Of a DNA stretch of 45,689 nt, positions 39,606 to 45,689 are shown piece by piece (position 1 is the stretch's first letter; each line of letters starts with the position of its first letter). The stretch comes from DAOTTI01 sp034437795 (lineage in GTDB: Bacteria; Chloroflexota; UBA11872; UBA12225). The DNA lies in the NCBI GenBank assembly GCA_034437795.1, contig DAOTTI010000025.1:1-45689 (forward strand), read 5' to 3'. The notes beneath the pieces are model-generated. The model was not told where the DNA came from. It worked only from the letters and a program-made list of their open reading frames with translations, and did not search any database. Made by a program: the position numbers and the translations under genes.

Positions 39606-41003
39606 TTATCGGTGAAGCTGGCGGATCAGCTCAGCCGCCTCTTTGACCGCCGCGTCGACCGTCGTCTTGCCGTCGCGCAGGCAGTCGTTGATGATCTTGG
39701 GGTTGATGATGTCGCGGGCCGCCTCGGCGTGCTTGCGGAAGAGCTCGATCGGGCGCGCCTCATTCTTGATGATGGCGTCCTTGAACGGCTTCAGGTTCTT
39801 GTTGGCCAGCTTGGGGTTCGCCTCTTTGATCAGCTTCTCCCACCGGTCCTGGAACGACTTGCGGCCCGACTGCTGGCCGGAGATCCGGCTGTTGATGTCA
39901 TTCCACTCGTCGCCCATCAGGAACTTGATGAACTCCCAGGCCTCAGGAATGACCTTGCTCCCCTTCCAGATTGACCAGCCGTCGTTGGTCGCCAGGCTGG
40001 CCCGCATCACCGGTCCCCGCGGAATGGGGGCCACGTCCCAGTTGACGTTCTCCGGCACGTTGCTCGTCTGGATCATGCGCGTGAGGATCCACGACCCTTC
40101 TTCCATCATGGCGAAGGTGCCATCGGAGAAGGCCTGGTAGAAGTTCTTGCCGGCGCCGGCCGGGAAGGTGTCCGGCGTCCCCTCGCGGATGGCGCTCTTG
40201 TCCTTGTGCCCCGCCTCCCACTCATAACGCAGCGCCTCCACGGCCTTGGGCTGGTCGAAGGCCGGCTTGGTGTCATCCTTGGGATCCACCCAGTTCCCGC
40301 CGTTGGAGTGGATGCGCTGCATCGTCCGGTCGTAGCTCGTGATCAGGCGCCGCCCGTACACGTTTTCCGCCGACTTCGTCAGGCGCACCGACATCTCACG
40401 GTACTTGTTCCAGTCCCAGGTCTCGTCGGGAAAGGGGACCCCCCGCTTCTCGAAGACGTCCTTGTTGTAGTAGAGGGCGATCGTCCCCGTGTACATCGGG
40501 AGCGCGAACTGCCCCGCCTCCTGCGACCAGAAGAGCTTCATCAGCCACTCGACGAAGTCCTTCCGCACCGCCTCGGGCACGTCTCGTTTCAGGTCGGGCT
40601 CCATGTTGTAGAGCAGGCCCATCCGCGCCCACACCGGCCCCCACTGGCAGCAGTGGCCGGAGATGTCCGGCCCGTTGCCCGCGATCCACTCCGTCTGGTT
40701 CTTGGTCGGCCAATCGCCGATCTGAGGCTCGATCTCGATCTTGATCTTGGGGAACTTCTCGTTGAAGACCTTCACGCCCTGGGGCGCGGCGAACAGGTTG
40801 AAGGGGTTCTGGCTGTCACCCCACGTGCTCCAGCGCACCGTCACCTCGCGGGTCGACCTGCCCATCGCAATCCGGTCGCCTGCACCGCCCCCGGGGCCGC
40901 AGGCGGCCAGCACGGCGCCCCCACCGAGAAGGGCGCCCCCACGCAGCAGCACCGAGCGGCGAACCACTCCACGAGCCTGAGACGCGTGTTCCGCAATGGA
41001 CAT
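39606..41003 (-). CDS. Sugar-type ABC transporter substrate-binding lipoprotein (paralog 1)
   Basis: A 465-residue family-1 extracellular solute-binding protein. Start ATG 41003, with AGGAGG about 10 nt upstream. The signal has RRSVLLRGGALLGGGAVLAAC, a twin-arginine-like start with lipobox Cys near residue 35. The mature core reads VRWSTWGDSQNPFN, FNEKFPKIKIEIEPQ, NQTEWIAGNGPDISGH, LPMYTGTIALYYNKDVFEKRG, FAMMEEGSWILTR, LATNDGWSIWKGSK and EFIKFLMGDEW. This is the pattern of CUT1-type binding proteins for oligosaccharides. The ligand is unknown. It is the most downstream of three tandem paralogs on the minus strand. No permease or ATPase gene is within the window. Confidence 0.92.
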   Translation of the reverse strand: MSIAEHASQARGVVRRSVLLRGGALLGGGAVLAACGPGGGAGDRIAMGRSTREVTVRWSTWGDSQNPFNLFAAPQGVKVFNEKFPKIKIEIEPQIGDWPTKNQTEWIAGNGPDISGHCCQWGPVWARMGLLYNMEPDLKRDVPEAVRKDFVEWLMKLFWSQEAGQFALPMYTGTIALYYNKDVFEKRGVPFPDETWDWNKYREMSVRLTKSAENVYGRRLITSYDRTMQRIHSNGGNWVDPKDDTKPAFDQPKAVEALRYEWEAGHKDKSAIREGTPDTFPAGAGKNFYQAFSDGTFAMMEEGSWILTRMIQTSNVPENVNWDVAPIPRGPVMRASLATNDGWSIWKGSKVIPEAWEFIKFLMGDEWNDINSRISGQQSGRKSFQDRWEKLIKEANPKLANKNLKPFKDAIIKNEARPIELFRKHAEAARDIINPKIINDCLRDGKTTVDAAVKEAAELIRQLHR

Positions 41004-41263
41004 GGCCTTTACCTCCTGCATGCTCTGGCGGTCCCTGCATCCCCTCGCGTCCCCGCGCCAGCGCGGGAGCGACGGAGCGCTGCAGGCCCTACTGGCCATT
41101 ATTAGGCAGGAACGGATGCATTTCAAGTCACCGTCCCACCACGGCGCATCCAGTCATGCCGGATAGCGCGCCATGGCGTTCCCTCACCCTCTGATCGTGC
41201 CGCCCCCGGCAGGGTGCCTGCCGGAGGCGGGCTCGCTCCTCGTCCCTCGCTACTCGCTACTCA

Positions 41264-42664
41264 CTAGCTCTTATTGAGCTGGTTGATCAGCTCGGCCGCG
41301 GCCCGCATCGCGGGGGCCACCTCCTCATCCCCGTCGCGCACCGCCTTGTTGTACGCCTCGGTGTAGATCTTCTTGGAATCGGCGTCCTTGCGGAAGAACT
41401 CGATCGGGCGCGCATAGTTCTTCTCCACGGCGTCGGCGCACCACTTCAGCGCCTTGTCCGCCAGCTTGGGATTGGTCTCGCGGAAGGCCTTCACCCACTG
41501 CTGCTGGTGGCTCTTGCGCGCGCTCTGCTGGCCGGCGTACCTCGTGGCGATGTCCGTGTGCTCGTCGCTCTGGAGATACTTCAGAAACTCCCAGGCGGCG
41601 TCGCGGTTCTTGGTTCCCTTCCAGATGCTCCAGCCGTCGCTCGTGGCCAGCGTGAAACGTCCGGCAGGGCCCTTGGGCAGGGGCGCGATGTCCCAGTCCA
41701 CCTCGTCCTCGACGAAGCGCAGATACTGGATGATCGTGAACGAGCCACCCTCCCACATGGCCACGCGCCCCAGGCGGATGGCCGCATGGCCCCCGTACTG
41801 GCCGACCAGGCTCCTGAAGGCGTCCGGCTCCTTCGGGCCGCCGCTGGGGGCGACGGTGCGGTCCTTGTGCACCAGGTCCCGCTCATAGGTGAAGGCGGCG
41901 ATCGCCTTCTCGGAGGCGAAGGCCGCTTTGGTGTCGTCCTTCGGGTCGACGATGTTGGCCCCGTTCTGGTGCAGGCGCTTGTACATCGCCCCTGCGCCGA
42001 TCTCCCGCCTGGCCCAGACGTTGTTCGGCACGTCGGCCACCTTGACGGAGACGTCGCGGTACTTGTTCCAGTCCCAGGTGTCGTCGGGGAAGGCCACGCC
42101 CTTCTTCTTGAAGAGGTCCTTGTTGTAGAAGAGCGCCACTACCCCCGTGTACATCGGCAACGCCCACTGCCCGGCTTCGGGCGGCGTGGCGAACAGCTTC
42201 ATCAGCCACTCCACGTAATCGCCCAGGGGCACCGCCCTGGAGTCGCGCTTGATGTACGGGTCCAGGTTGAGGAACATGCCCTGGCGGCCCCAGTTCGGGC
42301 CGTTGTCGCAGCAGTGGCCGGAGAGGTCGGGGCCAGTGCCGGCGATCCATTCCGTGTTGTTCTTAGCCACCCAGTCGCCGTTCTGCGGCTCCACCTCCAC
42401 CTTGATGTTGGGGAACTTCTTGTTGAAGAGCGCCAGCGTCTTCGGAGCCGCGTCGGTGTTGAACGGGTGCTGATCACCGCCCCAGGTGCTCCAGCGCAGC
42501 GTCACCGGCCCTTTCACCTCCACCGGCCGCTCCCCGCCGCGGGCGGGGCCGCACGCCGCCAGGGCCCCGCCGCCGCCCAGCAGCGCCGCCCCGCGCGAAA
42601 GCACCATGCGCCGCGTCGTTGCGCCACCTTCGATTTCCGCCTGCTGCCTGCCTGTCAGGGTCAT
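41264..42664 (-). CDS. Sugar-type ABC transporter substrate-binding lipoprotein (paralog 2)
   Basis: A 466-residue paralog of the gene downstream. Two adjacent ATGs occur at 42667 and 42664. The second, 4 nt after AGGAGGC, is preferred. Signal with TTRRMVLSRGAALLGGGGALAAC. The same block order is present: LRWSTWGGDQHPFN, FNKKFPNIKVEVEPQ, NTEWIAGTGPDLSGHCC, LPMYTGVVALFYNKDLFKKKG, VAMWEGGSFTIIQY, LATSDGWSIWKGTK and FLKYLQSDEH. The C terminus, AAELINQLNKS, mirrors AELIRQLHR of paralog 1. The divergence suggests different ligands. It is separated from paralog 1 by 260 bp carrying phrase repeats, so each copy may have its own promoter. Confidence 0.92.
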   Translation of the reverse strand: MTLTGRQQAEIEGGATTRRMVLSRGAALLGGGGALAACGPARGGERPVEVKGPVTLRWSTWGGDQHPFNTDAAPKTLALFNKKFPNIKVEVEPQNGDWVAKNNTEWIAGTGPDLSGHCCDNGPNWGRQGMFLNLDPYIKRDSRAVPLGDYVEWLMKLFATPPEAGQWALPMYTGVVALFYNKDLFKKKGVAFPDDTWDWNKYRDVSVKVADVPNNVWARREIGAGAMYKRLHQNGANIVDPKDDTKAAFASEKAIAAFTYERDLVHKDRTVAPSGGPKEPDAFRSLVGQYGGHAAIRLGRVAMWEGGSFTIIQYLRFVEDEVDWDIAPLPKGPAGRFTLATSDGWSIWKGTKNRDAAWEFLKYLQSDEHTDIATRYAGQQSARKSHQQQWVKAFRETNPKLADKALKWCADAVEKNYARPIEFFRKDADSKKIYTEAYNKAVRDGDEEVAPAMRAAAELINQLNKS

Positions 42665-42697
42665 CATGCCTCCTGCGCTATGAGATGGTGGACTAGG

Positions 42698-42787
42698 CGC
42701 GCCCCCTGCCTGAGCGATGAGAACGCCGAGGCGCACTGGCGCCCGCATTTCCAGTGGCCCGCGCCCCCTGCCTGAGCGGCGAGAACG
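42698..42787. repeat. 28-bp direct repeat pair, 62-bp pitch, upstream of paralog 2
   Basis: CGCGCCCCCTGCCTGAGCGA... at 42698-42725 and its copy at 42760-42787 match at 26 of 28 positions, with an unrelated 34-bp spacer. It occupies the gap between two substrate-binding genes. Confidence 0.7.
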
Positions 42788-42849
42788 ACCAGGGGCATTA
42801 TTGGGCATGGAGCAGCGGAAAGCAAGAACAAGGAGTAGGCGGCGCGGGC

Positions 42850-44349
42850 TTACGCCCTGCTGTTCAGGTCGTTGATCCGGCGCACGGCATCCGCCACCGC
42901 CGCGTCCAGGGCCTTGGCCCCGTTCTTGATTGCGCTGCTGCTCTCCGCGCCGTAGACTGCCTCGTGGAGCAGGGTGTCGATGATCGCCACCGACTGCCGG
43001 TGGCGGCGGAAGACCTCCACCGGGCGGGCGTAGTTCTGGTGAATGGCATCGGTGAACGGGCGCAGGTTCTTATCCGCCAGGAGCGGATTGCCTTCCTTGA
43101 CGAACCTGACCCATCGCTCCTGGAAGCTCTTCCGCGCCGGCTGCTGGCCGGTGGCCCGAGCATTGATCGCCGTCCACTCATCGCCCTGCAAGAATTTGAC
43201 GAACTCCCAGGCCTCGTCGATCGCCTTGCTCCCCTTCCAGATGCTCCAGCCGTCGTTGGTGGCCAGCGTGGCGCGGCCGGCCGGCCCGCGGGGCAAGGGC
43301 GCCACGTCCCAGTTCGGCACCACGTCCCGTTCGACCAGCGTCACCAGCCGCACCAGAGCGAACGAGCCTTCCTCCCACATGGCAAAGCGCTGGGCCGAGA
43401 GCGCCCGCCAGTAGTCCAGGCCCCGCAGGCTGGTATAGCCGTCCTCGTGGCCGGTGTACTTGTCCTTCAGATTGGCGTCTCGCTCGAACTGCAGGGCCCG
43501 CAGGGCGTTCGGGGTCTCCAGGACGCAGCGTCGGTCATCTTTGGGGTCGACGTAGTGGCCGCCGGACTGGTGCAGGCGCTGCTGGATGCGGTCGTAGGTG
43601 CGTACCTGTCGCAGGCCAAAGACGACCGGCTGGGCCTCGCCCCCGCGCGCCCCGTCCGGCGAGAAGTCGGGCTTAGCCTCGTTGAGCTTGATGGCGGCGT
43701 CGCGATATCTGGCCCAGTCCCAACCGTCGTCGGGGAAAGGCACGCCCTTGCGCTGGAAGATCTGCTTGTTGAAGAAGAGGGCGATCGTGCCGGAGTACAT
43801 CGGCAGGGCGAACTGGCCGGTCTCCGGCGCGGCGAAGAACTTGATCAGCCACTCCACGTAGTCGTCGCGGATCCGCTGCGGGATATCCCGCTTCACCGCC
43901 TGCTCCATGTTCCAGAACAGGCCGTCCCGCGCCCACTGCACCCCCCAGTAGCCGAAATGGCCGGAGATGTCCGGTCCCGTCCCCGCCACCCACTCGGTCT
44001 GGTTCTTGAGCTGCCAGTCGGCCAGCTGCGGCTCGATGACCACCTTGATCTGCGGGAAGGCCTCGTTGAAAAGACGGACTCCCTGCGGCGCCGCCTGGGT
44101 GTTGAACGTGTTCTTCTCGTCGCCCCAGGTGCTCCAGCGTATGGTCACCTCACGGGTGCTCTGCCCCCGCGCGATCTTTTCACCGCCGCCGCGGCCCGGC
44201 AGACACGCCCCCGCGGCCAGCCCCCCCGCCATCAGCGTGGGCGCCTGCTGGAGCAGCGAGCGCCGGCTGGCGGCGCGCCGCGTGAGAGCGCGGGCGAATG
44301 GGTCTCCTCCGGCGCCACCGCGCCGTAAGACAGATTGACCACTGGCCAT
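42850..44349 (-). CDS. Sugar-type ABC transporter substrate-binding protein (paralog 3)
   Basis: A 499-residue paralog and the first of the three in transcription order. From ATG 44349 the N terminus is longer (about 35 extra residues), with two basic patches (ALTRRAASRRSLL), then LMAGGLAAGACLPG. The lipobox is imperfect (AGAC), so lipidation is less sure. Core blocks: IRWSTWGDEKNTFN, FNEAFPQIKVVIEPQ, NQTEWVAGTGPDISGHFG (Phe-Gly where the others have two Cys), LPMYSGTIALFFNKQIFQRKG, FAMWEEGSFALVRL and LATNDGWSIWKGSK. The loss of the Cys pair and an extra ~20-residue insertion (SPDGARGGEAQPVVFG) suggest a distinct ligand. The upstream region is repeat-rich. Confidence 0.9.
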   Translation of the reverse strand: MASGQSVLRRGGAGGDPFARALTRRAASRRSLLQQAPTLMAGGLAAGACLPGRGGGEKIARGQSTREVTIRWSTWGDEKNTFNTQAAPQGVRLFNEAFPQIKVVIEPQLADWQLKNQTEWVAGTGPDISGHFGYWGVQWARDGLFWNMEQAVKRDIPQRIRDDYVEWLIKFFAAPETGQFALPMYSGTIALFFNKQIFQRKGVPFPDDGWDWARYRDAAIKLNEAKPDFSPDGARGGEAQPVVFGLRQVRTYDRIQQRLHQSGGHYVDPKDDRRCVLETPNALRALQFERDANLKDKYTGHEDGYTSLRGLDYWRALSAQRFAMWEEGSFALVRLVTLVERDVVPNWDVAPLPRGPAGRATLATNDGWSIWKGSKAIDEAWEFVKFLQGDEWTAINARATGQQPARKSFQERWVRFVKEGNPLLADKNLRPFTDAIHQNYARPVEVFRRHRQSVAIIDTLLHEAVYGAESSSAIKNGAKALDAAVADAVRRINDLNSRA

Positions 44350-44419
44350 GAGCCAAATCCAAGTATGGCAAGTATGGCAGGGCGAGGGCGAACATGGCCG
44401 GCGCGCCGCGCTGGGGACG

Positions 44420-44620
44420 CGGCCGAGCAGGACGGACCTCACCCCTTCGGTCGCGTCTGCGCCGCAGCCCCGCTCCCCTCGGCCCCACCGTGCGGCTTGG
44501 CCCCTAGCGCCCTCTCCGCGTCGGGGAGGGGGAACGACGGCCACGGGGAGAGGATTGCATCCATGGTGGCCCCGCCGTCCCCTTGCCGACGCAGAGAAGG
44601 GAAACGACGGCGATGGCCCG
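44420..44620. repeat. Inverted relative of the 10.3-kb repeat block
   Basis: Within the 477-bp gap 44350-44826, the reverse complement of 44430-44540 closely follows 10390-10505 (shared words GGCCAAGCCGCACGGTGGGG and CCGAAGGGGTGAGGTCC). Two units ending AACGACGGC (44533 and 44603) lie 70 bp apart. No gene is supported in the gap. Confidence 0.65.
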
Positions 44621-44693
44621 GCTGCATTCCAAGCTGCTGAGTATGCCCCGCGGGGACGGGTCGGACAGGTATCCGCGGCTCCTGCGGCCCGCC

Positions 44694-44747
44694 GCGGGTC
44701 CGCCCCGGGTGCTTCTGGCCTGCCGGGGGCACCGGCGGCGGACCCGC
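44694..44747. terminator. Long GC-rich hairpin after the M16 peptidase gene
   Basis: GCGGGTCCGCC (44694-44704) pairs with GGCGGACCCGC (44737-44747), and an inner stem CCCGGGTGC/GCACCGG extends it. It lies 80 bp downstream of the M16 stop on the minus strand. No T-run. Confidence 0.5.
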
Positions 44748-44826
44748 CGCCGGCGACCGGAGCGCGAGTTTGATCGGCTCGGCCTGGCCGCGGCCTGCCG
44801 GCGGCGTCGGTGAGGAGCAGGCCGCC

Positions 44827-45689
44827 TCAGCTGCGCCGCGGGCGCGGGCGCGCCGCCTTCGCGGGCCGGATCCCTTTCACCACCTCCCGCAGGCGCGCCG
44901 CCCGCCGCGGCGATGGGCCGGCAACGGCCACCTGGATACGGTGGGGCGCCCACAGCGCCGCCACCCGCTGCACGTCTTCCGGCGTGAGGCGCTCGTACGT
45001 GGCGCGGGCGGCGCCCGGCGCGATCAGCCGGCGGTGCGCCAGCTCGCTCCACAGCAGCCAGTGCGCCATCTCCTCCGTCGTCTCGCAGGACATGATCAGC
45101 TCCCCGACGACGTAGTTCTTGGCGCGGGTGAACTCTTCCGGGGTGAGCCCGGCCTGGAGCTGCGCCGCCTGCGCCAGCATCCGCTCCACCGCCTCGGCCT
45201 GCCGGCGTGGGGGCACGCCGGCCCACATGCGCGCCGCCCCGCTATCCGAGAAGGCGGTCACCTCCGACCCGACGTCGTAGGCCAGGCCGCGGGCGTCGCG
45301 CAGGTCGGCCCACAGGCGCGATGACGCCAGCTCCCCCAGGGCGCAGCTGAGGAGCTCCAGCGCCGGCCGGTCCGGATGGGTTGCCGCCAGCCCGCGCACC
45401 CCCGCATAGACGTAGGCGGTCTGCCCGCTGGCGTAGCGCGCCTCCAGATCAGGCTCCGCCGGCTCATCGGGGACGGGAACCACGGGCGTGTCGCGCGGCG
45501 GGGCCGCGGGCCAGCCGGCCGCCAGGCGCTCCACCAGCGCCCGCACCTCCTCGTGTCTCACGTCCCCCGCCACCGCAACCACGGCGCGCTCCGGCGCGTA
45601 GTACTGGCGCCAGTAGGCGCGCACGTCCTCGACGGTCAGCGCGCTCACCGTCGCCTCCGTCCCCACCGGCGCGCGGGCCAGCGGGTGGC
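44827..45689 (-). CDS. M16-family (insulinase-like) peptidase, C-terminal part
   Basis: The open frame continues past the window edge, so the N-terminal catalytic half (with HxxEH) is outside. The visible 287 codons begin HPLARAPVGTEATV, then LTVEDVRAYWRQYYAPERAVVAVAGDV, which is the conserved end of the first M16 domain. The inactive M16_C domain follows, with LELLSCALGELASSRLWADLRDARGLAYDV near the middle and EEMAHWLLWSEL and TPEDVQRVAALW near the end. M16 peptidases of this kind process peptides or form two-subunit complexes like mitochondrial processing peptidase. A GTG at 45666 would be an internal codon, not the start. Confidence 0.9.
   Translation of the reverse strand, partial: HPLARAPVGTEATVSALTVEDVRAYWRQYYAPERAVVAVAGDVRHEEVRALVERLAAGWPAAPPRDTPVVPVPDEPAEPDLEARYASGQTAYVYAGVRGLAATHPDRPALELLSCALGELASSRLWADLRDARGLAYDVGSEVTAFSDSGAARMWAGVPPRRQAEAVERMLAQAAQLQAGLTPEEFTRAKNYVVGELIMSCETTEEMAHWLLWSELAHRRLIAPGAARATYERLTPEDVQRVAALWAPHRIQVAVAGPSPRRAARLREVVKGIRPAKAARPRPRRS

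Overview
This window is very GC-rich and its genes are separated by repeat-laden intergenic DNA. The gene set suggests a Chloroflexota bacterium, possibly near the Thermomicrobia. It includes a compact stressosome module, a TagO/TagA/LCP surface-polymer cluster, Tat-type lipoprotein substrate-binding proteins, and a tilS-hpt-ftsH neighbourhood. No rRNA or single-lineage marker is present, so the phylum is an inference.

Layout. 1-6.2 kb holds the 5' part of rnc (RNase III), a small winged-helix protein, a Lon-like ATP-dependent protease, a divergent hsp20/DUF2171 pair and a cysteine hydrolase. 6.4-9.2 kb (minus strand) is a stressosome-type operon: rsbR (STAS), rsbS (STAS), rsbT (serine kinase) and an RsbT-RsbX (kinase-phosphatase) fusion. 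A single-domain response regulator follows on the other strand. 10.6-19.3 kb is a surface glycopolymer cluster: two sugar-nucleotide epimerase-like proteins, a TIM-barrel protein and a CapD-like dehydratase, mostly translationally coupled, then TagO/WecA, TagA/WecG, a UDP-HexNAc dehydrogenase and an LCP ligase. 19.4-31 kb is sparser. It has a DUF1648 membrane protein, a possible structured RNA, a two-repeat secreted protein, a large NTPase-TPR regulator interrupted by an in-frame TGA just before its P-loop, an M23 peptidase, a small Gly/Thr-rich lipoprotein, a truncated AI-2E transporter, a Ser/Tyr-rich secreted protein and a Cys-rich protein. 31.8-37 kb (minus strand) is a housekeeping block of ftsB-like, tilS, hpt and ftsH. 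37-45.7 kb has a TolB-like lipoprotein, two tRNAs, a VOC protein, three tandem paralogous sugar-type substrate-binding lipoproteins with no permease, and an M16 peptidase cut by the window edge. Four tRNAs are present, including two with a CAT anticodon. One of those has the C4/C5 acceptor features expected of tRNA-Ile2, the substrate of the TilS encoded here.

The most unusual signal lies between the genes. At several loci, repeats of about 18-29 bp recur at a pitch of about 60-63 bp, separated by unrelated ~33-bp spacers. The longest is an 8-unit degenerate array at 21302-21806. There are also exact pairs at 36118/36179 and 39455/39516 and near-exact pairs at 42698/42760 and 29033/29096. This resembles the geometry of a type I-E CRISPR array, but the repeat differs at most loci and no cas gene is present. 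A second class consists of degenerate 'phrase' repeats (for example TTACGC, TGACCAC and CTACTCGCCACTCG) placed in front of or between genes.
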